A stretch of DNA of 64,000 nucleotides from contig NZ_VWRQ01000001.1 of assembly GCF_008635795.1 (NCBI RefSeq), forward strand, positions 186,001-250,000, in the 5' to 3' direction. This DNA is from Paenibacillus tepidiphilus. Lineage in GTDB: Bacteria > Bacillota > Bacilli > Paenibacillales > Paenibacillaceae. This document shows positions 23,534-31,651 of the stretch, one piece after another (the stretch's first letter is position 1; each line of letters starts with the position of its first letter). Under the pieces are notes generated by a model, which was given only the letters and a program-made list of their open reading frames with translations, had not been told where the DNA came from and did no database searches. The translations under genes and the position numbers were made by a program.

Positions 23534-24669
23534 AAGTCGCATATATCGATCATACCGCCAAGTGGAGCGGCGGGGAGGTTGCCCTGTTCAACATCCTCAC
23601 CAATATCGGCAAGGAGATCCAGCCGCTGGTCATTCTGGCGGAGGAGGGGGCCCTTGCCGAGCGCCTGCGGGAGAGAGGCATCGACGTCCGCATTATTCCG
23701 CTGGACGAGAGCATCCGCAGCCGCGGACGGAATACGGTCAACCTCGGCGCACCGGCTGCAGCGCTCAAGCTGCTGTCCTACGGCGGCAAGCTTGCACCGC
23801 TGCTGAAGGAAGAGAAGGTGGACTGTGTGCACACCAATTCCCTGAAGTCGGCGCTGTACGGCGCAATTGCCGCCAAGAAAGCGGGCGTCCCGCTGATCTG
23901 GCATATCCGTGACCATATCGGCACGCCTTACCTGAAGCCGGTGGTCGCCAAGGCCATTCGGGTGCTGTCGCGGCTGCTCCCGAACGGCGTCATCGCGAAC
24001 TCGCACTCCACGCTGAACGCGCTGGAGCTGCCCCGCACGAAGAAGACGCTGGTCGTCTACTCCGCCTTCGCGAAGGCGATTGGCGAAGGCGCGCTGAAGC
24101 GCAGCCAGCAGCAGGATTTCAACGTGCTGCTCGTCGGCCGCCTGGCCCACTGGAAGGGCCAGCATATCGTGCTGGAAGCGGCCAAGGCGTTCAAGCAGGA
24201 CCCGCGGGTCAAGTTCTGGCTCGCCGGCGATGCGCTGTTCGGCGAAGAGGAATACAAGCAAGAATTGCTGCAGAAGATCGAGCAGGATGACCTCACGAAC
24301 GTCAGCCTGCTGGGTCATGTGGATGATATACAGGGTCTCATGAGCAATGCCGATTTGCTGATCCACACCTCGATTACACCGGAGCCGTTCGGCCAGGTGA
24401 TCGTCGAGGGCATGGCAGCCGGGCTTCCGGTTATCGCCTCAAATGAGGGCGGGCCAGTGGAAATTGTCGTTCCCGGTCAGACGGGGCTGCTCATTCAGCC
24501 CGGCGACCCGGCTGTACTGGCCGACGCCATTACCTGGATGCTGAACCACCCCGCCGAACGGAGACAGATGGCCGAGAATGGCATGAAGCGGGTCAAAGAG
24601 CATTTTGTCATCGAGAATACGGTGAAAGACATTGTCGATTATTACAAAGGACTGCTCGCGGCTACCTGA
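23527..24669 (+). CDS. Family 4 glycosyltransferase
   Basis: ATG 23527 overlaps the preceding stop by 7 bp. The 380-aa GT-B protein begins MLKVAYIDHTAKWSGGEVAL, with the GGxE pattern of donor-loop regions, then HTNSLKSALYGAIAAKKAGVPLIWHIRD in the first domain. The second domain includes VLLVGRLAHWKGQHIVLEAA, LGHVDDIQGLMSNADLLIHTS and EPFGQVIVEGMAAGLPVIAS, the retaining E-x7-E motif. It is predicted to extend the lipid-linked repeat unit in the cytoplasm. Its GC content at third positions is high but in line with adjacent genes. An imperfect hairpin follows at 24686. Confidence 0.9.
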   Translation: MLKVAYIDHTAKWSGGEVALFNILTNIGKEIQPLVILAEEGALAERLRERGIDVRIIPLDESIRSRGRNTVNLGAPAAALKLLSYGGKLAPLLKEEKVDCVHTNSLKSALYGAIAAKKAGVPLIWHIRDHIGTPYLKPVVAKAIRVLSRLLPNGVIANSHSTLNALELPRTKKTLVVYSAFAKAIGEGALKRSQQQDFNVLLVGRLAHWKGQHIVLEAAKAFKQDPRVKFWLAGDALFGEEEYKQELLQKIEQDDLTNVSLLGHVDDIQGLMSNADLLIHTSITPEPFGQVIVEGMAAGLPVIASNEGGPVEIVVPGQTGLLIQPGDPAVLADAITWMLNHPAERRQMAENGMKRVKEHFVIENTVKDIVDYYKGLLAAT

Positions 24670-24685
24670 CGCATAGCGGATAGGC

Positions 24686-24720
24686 GGCGGGACCCCAGGT
24701 GCTAAAGCGCCGCTCCCGCC
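24686..24720 (+). other. Hairpin without T-run between glycosyltransferase genes
   Basis: GGCGGGA (24686-24692) and TCCCGCC (24714-24720) are perfectly complementary over 7 bp with a 21-nt loop that itself contains GCGCCGC. No T-run follows, so this looks like an internal mRNA structure rather than a terminator. It lies in the 102-bp gap before the next transferase. Confidence 0.4.
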
Positions 24721-24771
24721 TTCCGTCCACTCTTGATGATGCTGCTCCATAAAACTTTGAGGATGATTCAC

Positions 24772-25875
24772 ATGAAAATTGCGATAGCGCACGATTACTT
24801 AATCCAAATGGGCGGAGCGGAAAGAGTTGTGGAGGTCTTTCACCACATGTATCCGGAGGCTCCGATCTTCACAACGGTGTTCAATGGAAGCCGGTTGACC
24901 GAGAACCTGAAGGATGCGGATATCCGGGCCTCCTGGCTGCAGAAAATTCCGGGCGTGAAGACCAATTTTAAAGGGGTGCTGCCGCTTTATCCCATGGCCA
25001 TCCGTGATCTGGATTTTCGCGGGTACGATATCGTCCTGAGTTCCAGCAGTGCTTTTATGAAAAGCATTCAGGTGCCCGAATCCACATTTCATCTGTGTTA
25101 TTGCCATACGCCCATGCGCTTTGCCTGGGATTATGACACTTACATGGAGCGGCAGACAAATTCCGGCTTGTTCAAAAGACTGCTGAAGATTTACATGCAG
25201 CGGCTCAAGACCTGGGATCAGCGCACCTCCAAAAACGTGAACCAGTTCGTGGCGAATTCTTCCGTCGTGAAATCCCGCATTCAGAACTACTATCACCGTG
25301 ATGCGGATGTGATCTTTCCGCCGATCAATACGGCCCGCTTCAGCAGCTCCAGCTCAATCGGTGATTATTATCTCATCGTTTCGCGCCTGGTCTCCTACAA
25401 GCGGATCGACCTGGCGGTTGAAGCGTTCAACCGCAATGGCCTGAAGCTGTACATTGTCGGCGACGGCCCGGACCGCAAGCGGCTCGAGGGAATGGCGAAG
25501 GATAATGTGTCCTTCCTTGGCCGTCTGGAGGATTCGGAAGTGACCGGGCTCATGGCCCAGTGCCGGGCGTTTATTTTTCCGGGGGAAGAGGATTTCGGGA
25601 TTACGCCGCTGGAGGCCAACGCTGCAGGAAGACCGGTCATCGCGTATCAGGCCGGAGGCGCGCTCGACACCATCGTCCCTTATGTCAACGGCGTCTTCTT
25701 CCAGCACCAGGAGGTTGAGGATTTATTGAAGGCCATCCACGAGGTGGAATCTTACGCATGGGATATCGGCCAGATTGTGAACCATGCCCGCAAATTCGAT
25801 GAACAGGCGTTTATGGTTCAGTTCAAGCAGTATGTGGAACAGGCCTACGTCAATTTTCTTAGAGGAGGACAATGA
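24772..25875 (+). CDS. Family 4 glycosyltransferase, probable mannosyltransferase type
   Basis: The start is ATG 24772 (MKIAIAHDYLIQMGGAERVVEVF), with TTGAGGATG upstream; upstream ATGs to 24733 are not family-like. The 367-aa protein has the GGAERV donor-loop motif, YCHTPMRFAWDYDTYM, VANSSVVKSRIQNYYHRDADVIFPPI, YLIVSRLVSYKRIDLAVEAFN, FLGRLEDSEVTGLMAQCRAFIFPGEEDFGITPLEANAAGRPVIAYQ. This last block places it with GT4 enzymes that often act as GDP-mannose-dependent transferases (family knowledge; specificity is inference). It is 1 bp upstream of the start of the UDP-glucose dehydrogenase gene, so the two are certainly co-transcribed. Confidence 0.9.
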   Translation: MKIAIAHDYLIQMGGAERVVEVFHHMYPEAPIFTTVFNGSRLTENLKDADIRASWLQKIPGVKTNFKGVLPLYPMAIRDLDFRGYDIVLSSSSAFMKSIQVPESTFHLCYCHTPMRFAWDYDTYMERQTNSGLFKRLLKIYMQRLKTWDQRTSKNVNQFVANSSVVKSRIQNYYHRDADVIFPPINTARFSSSSSIGDYYLIVSRLVSYKRIDLAVEAFNRNGLKLYIVGDGPDRKRLEGMAKDNVSFLGRLEDSEVTGLMAQCRAFIFPGEEDFGITPLEANAAGRPVIAYQAGGALDTIVPYVNGVFFQHQEVEDLLKAIHEVESYAWDIGQIVNHARKFDEQAFMVQFKQYVEQAYVNFLRGGQ

Positions 25876-25876
25876 G

Positions 25877-27217
25877 ATGAAGCTGACAGTAATCGGTACC
25901 GGCTATGTAGGTCTTGTGTCGGGGGTTTGCTTTACCCTTAACGGAAATCATGTCATCTGCGTGGATAAGGATCAGGAGAAGATCGACAAGCTGAACCGGA
26001 TGGAATCGCCCATCTATGAGCCGGGGATCGAAGCGCTGATCGAAATGAACCTGCGGGAAGGCAGGCTGTCCTTCTCTTCGGATCTTGCGGAATCGGTACG
26101 CCGCTCCGAAATCATTATTCTGGCTGTGGGAACCCCTTCGCTGCCGAGCGGGGAAGCCGATCTCAGGTATATCGAGAATGCGGCTATCGAAATCGCCCAG
26201 GCGATGGAAGGCTATAAAATCATCATGACCAAGTCCACCGTTCCGGTAGGCACCAACGAAAAAATCCGCAGCATTATCGCCTCGCATACCAGCCATCCCT
26301 TCGATATCGTTTCCGCTCCCGAGTTCCTGCGCGAAGGCTCGGCCATCCGCGATACCCTGCATCCCGACCGTATCATCATCGGGCTGGATAATCCGCAGCT
26401 TGAGCCGACAATGCGCCAGCTTCATCTGGGCTTTACGGAAAATGTGTTCGTTACGGATATCCGCAGCGCGGAAATGATCAAATATGCGTCCAACGCTTTT
26501 CTGGCTACGAAGATCTCCTTCATCAACGAGATCGCCAACATTTGCGAAAAGGTGGGAGCCGATGTAACCGAAGTGGCGGAAGGCATGGGAATGGACCAGC
26601 GGATCGGCTCCAGCTTCCTGCAGGCCGGCATCGGCTATGGCGGCTCCTGCTTCCCGAAAGACACCAATGCGCTGATTCAGATTGCCGGCAACGTGGACTA
26701 CGAGTTCAAGCTGCTGAAATCGGTCGTCGAGGTGAACAAGGACCAGCGGTTCATGATCATCTCCAAGCTGCATGAATCGCTGGGCAGCCTGCGCGGAGCC
26801 GTGATCGGCGTCTGGGGATTGGCGTTCAAGCCGAACACGGATGATGTCCGCGAAGCGCCGGCCCGGGAGATTGTCGAGACGCTGGTGAACGAAGGTGCGG
26901 TTGTGAAGCTCTATGATCCGATTGCCGCGGATAATTTCCGCAAGCAATACGACCATCCGCAGGTCCGCTGGTGCGGACTGCCGGAAGAAGCGGCGAACGG
27001 CAGCGACGCGGTGTGCCTGCTGACCGACTGGAGCCTGTTCAAGGAAATCAATCTGCATCAGCTTGCAGAATCCATGCGCCATCCTGTGCTGATTGACGGC
27101 CGGAATGTCTACTCCAAGGAACAGATTGAAGGCACGGGCCTGGAATACCATTCGGTGGGACGCCCGCAGATGGGCGGCCTCAGCGGCTTCTCGACAAGCG
27201 TGGCCGGAGCGGTCTAA
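25877..27217 (+). CDS. ugd: UDP-glucose 6-dehydrogenase
   Basis: ATG 25877 is chosen (GGAGG at 25864); the long upstream frame overlaps the previous gene. The 446-aa protein has the NAD-binding start MKLTVIGTGYVGLVSGVCF, the STVPVGTN motif, APEFLREGSAIRDTLHPDRI, the active-site loop GYGGSCFPKDT with the catalytic Cys, and the C-terminal UDP-binding domain with GVWGLAFKPNTDDVREAPA. The reaction oxidises UDP-glucose to UDP-glucuronate with two NAD+. Together with GalU it supplies a glucuronic acid donor, predicting an acidic exopolysaccharide. A GDP-mannose dehydrogenase is the main alternative, but the loop and the galU neighbour favour UDP-glucose. BY-kinases activate this enzyme in Bacillus. 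Confidence 0.93.
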   Translation: MKLTVIGTGYVGLVSGVCFTLNGNHVICVDKDQEKIDKLNRMESPIYEPGIEALIEMNLREGRLSFSSDLAESVRRSEIIILAVGTPSLPSGEADLRYIENAAIEIAQAMEGYKIIMTKSTVPVGTNEKIRSIIASHTSHPFDIVSAPEFLREGSAIRDTLHPDRIIIGLDNPQLEPTMRQLHLGFTENVFVTDIRSAEMIKYASNAFLATKISFINEIANICEKVGADVTEVAEGMGMDQRIGSSFLQAGIGYGGSCFPKDTNALIQIAGNVDYEFKLLKSVVEVNKDQRFMIISKLHESLGSLRGAVIGVWGLAFKPNTDDVREAPAREIVETLVNEGAVVKLYDPIAADNFRKQYDHPQVRWCGLPEEAANGSDAVCLLTDWSLFKEINLHQLAESMRHPVLIDGRNVYSKEQIEGTGLEYHSVGRPQMGGLSGFSTSVAGAV

Positions 27218-27238
27218 GGGGCGGACTTGTGGGGATCG

Positions 27239-27273
27239 GGGTGAAACGGGCCGGAAGCGGCGCCGTTTCACCC
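27239..27273 (+). other. Strong hairpin upstream of manC
   Basis: GGGTGAAACGG (27239-27249) pairs perfectly with CCGTTTCACCC (27263-27273), and the loop GCCGGAAGCGGC can pair further. It is not followed by a T-run, so it may protect or partition the mRNA. It is the main feature of the 145-bp gap before manC. Confidence 0.5.
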
Positions 27274-27362
27274 AAGTATATGCACGTATTCGTGAACGGC
27301 GATATAGGTCCATTCCAAAAGCGGTGCACCAACATTTATTAACTCTTGAGGAGGGTTCACTT

Positions 27363-28736
27363 ATGAAACTGGTACTTTTATCCGGAGGTTCGGGCAAACG
27401 CTTGTGGCCTTTGTCCAACGATTCGCGGTCCAAGCAATTTTTGAAGGTACTTGAGAGCCCATCGGGTGAACCGGAATCCATGGTTCAGCGCGTATGGAGA
27501 CAGCTGGAGGAAGCGGGGATGGCCGGTTCCTCCTATCTGGCCACCGGCCGCAGCCAGGTGGAGAGCATCCAAAGCCAGGTCGGCGCCGGAGTGCCGATTA
27601 TCGTCGAGCCGGAGCGCCGCGACACGTTCCCGGCGATTGCACTGACGGCAGCCTACCTGTATTCGATTGCAGGCGTTTCACCGAAGGAGACGGTGGCGAT
27701 TCTGCCGGTTGACCCCTATGTGGAGAGCTCCTTCTTCGACACAATTGTCAAGCTGGAAGCTACGATGGAAGAAAGCGGAGCCAATCTGGCGCTGATGGGC
27801 GTCGTGCCGGAGCATCCTTCGGAGAAATACGGCTACATCATTCCGACAAGCGCCGAGGCCGAGGGCAGCGGGTTCCTGCGGGTCAGCCATTTCCAGGAGA
27901 AGCCCGACCGCAAGCTGGCCGAGGGACTGATCGGACAAGGCGCGCTCTGGAACTGCGGGGTATTCGCCTTCAGGCTCGGCTATCTGCTCGATATTCTTCA
28001 GCGGAAGGGCCTTCCGCTCAATTATGAAGAGCTGCAGAAGCAGTATAAGCTGCTGCCGTCCATCAGCTTCGATTACGAAGTCGTGGAGAAAGAGGAGAAT
28101 ATTGTGGTTCAGCCTTACGCCGGGTTCTGGAAGGATCTGGGCACCTGGAATACGCTGACCGAGGAAATGAACAGCAACCATGTAGGTAAAGGGTTCATTA
28201 CGGAGGATTCCGAGGGCACTTCGCTGATCAATGAGCTGGATATCCCGATCACGGTCATCGGCGCCAAGGATCTTATTATCGCCGCCAGCCCGGACGGCAT
28301 TCTCGTCACCCATAAGGCCGAAAGCCCGCGGATCAAGGAAGTGCTGAAATCCTTCGATCAAAGACCGATGTACGAGGAACGCCGCTGGGGCCATTACAAG
28401 GTGATTGATTATGTGAAGTACGATGAAGGCAACGAAGTGTTGACGAAGCGGATCTTTATCCGGGAGGGTAAAAATATCAGTTATCAGCTGCACCATAAAC
28501 GCAGCGAAATCTGGACGATCGTCAGCGGTGAGGCGAGTATTGTGCTTAACGAGCGGATGCACAATGTGAAGGCAGGCGATGTGGTCCGAATCCCGGAAGG
28601 CACCAAGCATGCCATCCTGGCGCTTACCAATGTGGAGCTGATTGAGGTGCAGACCGGCTCAGAGCTGGTGGAAGAGGACAATATCCGCATCACACTGGAT
28701 TGGGAGGATATCACGTTACAACAGTTCATTTCGTAG
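27363..28736 (+). CDS. manC: Mannose-1-phosphate guanylyltransferase (type II PMI/GMP family)
   Basis: ATG 27363 follows TTGAGGAGGG. The 457-aa protein has the pyrophosphorylase signature LLSGGSGKRLWPLSNDSRSKQF, then VEPERRDTFPAIALTAAYL, FQEKPDRKLAE and FWKDLGTWN in the nucleotidyltransferase domain (about 1-300). A C-terminal cupin (about 335-455: YHLHHKRSEIWTIVSGEA-like, with VRIPEGTKHAI) corresponds to the mannose-6-phosphate isomerase half of bifunctional enzymes. It converts mannose-1-phosphate and GTP to GDP-mannose and may also isomerise fructose-6-phosphate. No phosphomannomutase gene is in the locus. GDP-mannose production, together with linked GH26 mannanases, points to mannose in the exopolysaccharide. 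Confidence 0.92.
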   Translation: MKLVLLSGGSGKRLWPLSNDSRSKQFLKVLESPSGEPESMVQRVWRQLEEAGMAGSSYLATGRSQVESIQSQVGAGVPIIVEPERRDTFPAIALTAAYLYSIAGVSPKETVAILPVDPYVESSFFDTIVKLEATMEESGANLALMGVVPEHPSEKYGYIIPTSAEAEGSGFLRVSHFQEKPDRKLAEGLIGQGALWNCGVFAFRLGYLLDILQRKGLPLNYEELQKQYKLLPSISFDYEVVEKEENIVVQPYAGFWKDLGTWNTLTEEMNSNHVGKGFITEDSEGTSLINELDIPITVIGAKDLIIAASPDGILVTHKAESPRIKEVLKSFDQRPMYEERRWGHYKVIDYVKYDEGNEVLTKRIFIREGKNISYQLHHKRSEIWTIVSGEASIVLNERMHNVKAGDVVRIPEGTKHAILALTNVELIEVQTGSELVEEDNIRITLDWEDITLQQFIS

Positions 28737-28867
28737 GTCCAAAATAACTATTTACCCAATTGTGTCAAATCCAAAACAGGTATTTGGAACCATTTTTAAT
28801 TTTATTTCCAGTTTCGCTATAAACTAAAATTAAATAGCGTCGATACTTACGGTAAGAGGGATAAAAC

Positions 28868-28962
28868 CTTCCAAAATTCGACAAAGGCAAACCTACTCGA
28901 AAGATAGGGACGCAAAGCTACAGGGCCTCCGCGAGGGTGGCAGCCTAGCTACCGAAAGGAAG
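28868..28962 (+). promoter_or_regulatory. Cyclic-di-GMP class I (GEMM-I) riboswitch
   Basis: Conserved aptamer blocks appear in order: GGCAAACC (28886-28893), a GAAA tetraloop (28899-28902) closing P2, GGGACGCAAAGC (28907-28918), then a GC-rich P3 (28919-28948) and TAGCTACCGA. The outer stem P1 can form from CTTCC (28868-28872) and GGAAG (28958-28962). The 3' strand of P1 is at the same time the ribosome binding site (AAAGGAAG) of the GH26 gene whose TTG start is at 28969. So ligand-stabilised P1 would hide the ribosome binding site, giving an OFF switch at translation (inference). No T-run terminator follows the aptamer, which agrees with translational control. Confidence 0.92.
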
Positions 28963-28968
28963 ATATTT

Positions 28969-31437
28969 TTGAGAACTTACCGTAAGCTTCGTCTGCTGTG
29001 CTTCACGTTGTCGCTGGCCGTATTGATGACAATTGTACCTATAGGCCCTTGGGCTGAACCAGGTACGGCGGAGGCGGCCTCCCAGACTAATGCGCCGGTC
29101 AATCGGAACGCATCTGCAGAGGCTGTCAAGCTGCTGAATACCCTGTATTCGATTACCGGTAAAGGCATTATTACAGGACAACATGACTATCTGGAAAGTC
29201 CGGATGAATTCAGCAACAAGCTTAAGGGAACCAGCGGCCAATTCGCCGCACTTCATGGTTATGAGCTTGGTGTAATCAGCGGCCAGTCCGAAAGCACTGC
29301 AGCGGCGCAGCGGAAGAATGTCGTGAACAGCGCGATTAACTGGCATAAGAACGGCGGAATTGTCGCCATGACGTTCCACCAGAATCTGCCGGGGACCGCC
29401 TATCAATGGTCCAATGTGCAGAAGCCGCTCAGCCAGAGCGAATTCGATAAATATGTAACTCCTGGCACTACCCAATACAACAGCCTGATTGCCGATCTCG
29501 ATAAGGTGGCCGTATCGCTGAAGAGCCTGCGGGATGCCGGTGTGCCGGTACTCTGGAGACCGTATCACGAAATGAACGGCAATTGGTTCTGGTGGGGAAA
29601 AAAGAGCAATTTTGCCGTACTGTGGAATCTTATGTATGATCGTTTCGTCAATGTTCACCAGCTGAACAACCTGCTGTGGGTATGGAACCCGAATGCTCCC
29701 AACCAATGGTCCGATCCGTATAACCTGACCTATCCGGGCGCAGACAAGGTAGATGTTCTGGCAGTTGATATCTATGACAACGATTATATGAACAAATATT
29801 ATGACGGCATTAACAGCCTGGCGGCCGGCAAGCCGGTAGGCATCGGCGAGAACGGCGAAATGCCAAGCACGGCCAAGCTGCAGCTCTCCCAGAAGAACTT
29901 CGTTTATATGATGAGCTGGGGAAAGATGCTTTACGAGAAGAATACCGACGCTACTATTAAAAGCTTCATGGGCGACAGCTACACCCTGACCCGTGATGAG
30001 TATAAAGCATGGGTGGCGCAGCCTGCGGCAACACCAACGGCCACGCCAACAGCGACACCAACGGCGACACCAACAGCCACGCCATCGGCCACGCCGACTG
30101 TGACACCAACGAGCACACCAACGGCGACACCAACGGCCACGCCAACAGCGACACCAACGGCCACGCCAACAGCGACACCAACGAGCACACCAACAGCTAC
30201 GGCAGCGCCGGTTCCTGCACCGACTTCCGCTCCGGAAGCAGGGCTTGCAGCTCCGGCTGTAAACGGCCTGAAGGGCGAATATTTCAAGAACATGAACCTG
30301 TCCGGCACACCGGCGCTGGTGCGTACGGATGCGAATATCAACTTCAACTGGCGGCAGGGCTCGCCTGATCCCTCCATCGGCGTAGACAACTTCTCGGTCC
30401 GCTGGACCGGCAAGATCAAGCCTGCTTACAGCCAAACCTACCAGATTTATACAACCTCTGACGACGGAATCCGTGTTTATATTAATGGGGAGACCGTAAT
30501 TGACAGCTGGATGAAGCAGAGCGGAACTGAACGCACCGGTAGTATTACATTGGAAGCGGGACAGCTGTACGATATTAAAGTCGAATATTATGAAAATGCG
30601 GGCGATGCACGGATTTGCCTGATGTGGCAGAGCCCCAGCCAGAGCAAGGCAACCGTGCCCGCCAGCGCTTTATATATGACCGGCGGAGCGGCAGACAGCC
30701 AGGCTGTAGCCGCAGCTCCAGCTGCAGCAGCACAGGCTGCAACCCCGGTGCCGGCGCCAACACCAACGCCGACCGCAACACCAACGGCTACGCCGGCGCC
30801 AACACCAGCGCCAACCGCAACACCAACGGCTACGCCGGCGCCAACACCAACGCCAACCGCAGCACCAACGGCTACGCCGGTACCAACGCCAGCGCCAACC
30901 GCAGCACCGACGGCTACGCCGGTACCAACGCCAGCGCCAACCGCAACACCAACGGCTACGCCGGTGCCAACACCGGTGCCAACCGCTGCGCCTGCAGCTG
31001 CTGCCAACGGGCTGATTGGCGAATATTTCGCCAATATGCAGCTTTCGGGTACACCGGCAGTTGTCCGAACTGATGCGCTGGTTGACTTCAATTGGCGTCA
31101 GGGTTCACCGGATGCCGCGCTGGGAATCGATTTCTTTTCCGTCCGCTGGACCGGCAAGATCAAACCGCTTTACAGTGAAACCTATCAGATTTATACGACT
31201 TCAGACGATGGTGTCCGTGTCTGGATCGATGGCAAGCTTGTCATCGACAGCTGGATGAAGCAGAGCGGAACCGAACGCATGGGAAGCATCAGCCTGAATG
31301 CCGGGCAATTGTACGATATCAAAGTGGAGTATTACGAGAATCAGGGGGATGCCAGAGCGCGTCTGATGTGGGAAAGCCCGAGCCAAACCAAGGGAACCGT
31401 ACCTGCCAGTGCCCTGTTTCTTCCTTCCGCTTCCTAA
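28969..31437 (+). CDS. Secreted GH26 beta-mannanase with two PA14 domains
   Basis: The start is TTG 28969, directly after the riboswitch; no ATG is available before the signal peptide. The 822-aa protein has a signal peptide (1-37, cut near AEA-AS), a GH26 domain (about 45-345) with acid/base Glu201 in [14 protein letters not shown] and nucleophile Glu294 in [10 protein letters not shown], a Thr-Pro/Ala-Thr-Pro linker (about 353-415), a PA14 domain (about 433-565, [14 protein letters not shown]), a second Pro-Thr linker (about 590-675) and a second PA14 domain (about 680-818). GH26 enzymes cut beta-1,4-mannans or related beta-mannosides; PA14 domains bind carbohydrate. Linked to the exopolysaccharide genes, it probably acts on the organism's own matrix (inference). 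It closely resembles the next GH26 gene. Confidence 0.93.
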   Translation: MRTYRKLRLLCFTLSLAVLMTIVPIGPWAEPGTAEAASQTNAPVNRNASAEAVKLLNTLYSITGKGIITGQHDYLESPDEFSNKLKGTSGQFAALHGYELGVISGQSESTAAAQRKNVVNSAINWHKNGGIVAMTFHQNLPGTAYQWSNVQKPLSQSEFDKYVTPGTTQYNSLIADLDKVAVSLKSLRDAGVPVLWRPYHEMNGNWFWWGKKSNFAVLWNLMYDRFVNVHQLNNLLWVWNPNAPNQWSDPYNLTYPGADKVDVLAVDIYDNDYMNKYYDGINSLAAGKPVGIGENGEMPSTAKLQLSQKNFVYMMSWGKMLYEKNTDATIKSFMGDSYTLTRDEYKAWVAQPAATPTATPTATPTATPTATPSATPTVTPTSTPTATPTATPTATPTATPTATPTSTPTATAAPVPAPTSAPEAGLAAPAVNGLKGEYFKNMNLSGTPALVRTDANINFNWRQGSPDPSIGVDNFSVRWTGKIKPAYSQTYQIYTTSDDGIRVYINGETVIDSWMKQSGTERTGSITLEAGQLYDIKVEYYENAGDARICLMWQSPSQSKATVPASALYMTGGAADSQAVAAAPAAAAQAATPVPAPTPTPTATPTATPAPTPAPTATPTATPAPTPTPTAAPTATPVPTPAPTAAPTATPVPTPAPTATPTATPVPTPVPTAAPAAAANGLIGEYFANMQLSGTPAVVRTDALVDFNWRQGSPDAALGIDFFSVRWTGKIKPLYSETYQIYTTSDDGVRVWIDGKLVIDSWMKQSGTERMGSISLNAGQLYDIKVEYYENQGDARARLMWESPSQTKGTVPASALFLPSAS
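30028..30201 (+). repeat. Coding Thr-Pro/Ala-Thr-Pro linker repeat
   Basis: Tandem 6- and 12-bp units of the type ACACCAACGGCG encode a (Thr-Ala-Thr-Pro)n linker between the GH26 and first PA14 domain. Such arrays change length by slippage, so linker length may vary among strains. Confidence 0.85.
30748..30990 (+). repeat. Second coding Pro-Thr-Ala linker repeat
   Basis: Units of about 42-48 bp, GCGCCAACCGCAACACCAAC plus GGCTACGCCGG, encode a ([14 protein letters not shown])n linker between the two PA14 domains. The unit differs from the first linker, so the two arrays expanded separately. Confidence 0.8.
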
Positions 31438-31442
31438 GCCGT

Positions 31443-31640
31443 TAGCGACCGCTGCTGATTTCAGGGCGCAAAGCGCTGATGCCGGTAAGACACACCATAA
31501 TATAATCCTGAAAGTCGAACCTTTCGGCCCTGCTTAACCGGCAGGGCCACTAGGCTATCATGCTCTGTTTTCTCATGAAGCCGGGGCTCGGGGCGAGCCG
31601 AAGGCAGTCAGCGGAAATAGCGCTCTACGACTGGAGAGAG
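31443..31640 (+). promoter_or_regulatory. Structured 5' leader of the second GH26 gene, class unknown
   Basis: The 214-bp gap between the two GH26 genes holds several strong hairpins: GCGC-AAA-GCGC (31466-31476), CGAA-CCT-TTCG (about 31516-31526), GGCCCTGC/GCAGGGCC (31526-31548) and GGCTCG-GGG-CGAGCC (31585-31599), ending in GGAGAGAGGAG, the ribosome binding site. GCGCAAAGC recalls the GACGCAAAGC block of the c-di-GMP aptamer at the first gene, but GGCAAACC and the rest are absent, so I do not call a riboswitch. CGGTAAG at about 31483 is complementary to CTTACCG at the start of the coding region. Confidence 0.45.
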
Positions 31641-31651
31641 GAGATTATGAT

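Noticed and set aside
24686-24720. Hairpin after the glycosyltransferase at 23527 as a terminator splitting the EPS operon
   Set aside because: No T-run follows and the downstream gene has no visible promoter of its own.
28945-30435. Minus-strand 496-codon frame opposite the first GH26 gene
   Set aside because: It is a Cys/Arg/Trp-rich mirror of the Thr-Pro linker coding and has no start signals.
31443-31640. Second GH26 leader as a c-di-GMP or c-di-AMP riboswitch
   Set aside because: Only short fragments (GCGCAAAGC, GTCGAACC) resemble known aptamers; the conserved sets in correct order are not present, so it is left as a structured leader of unknown class.
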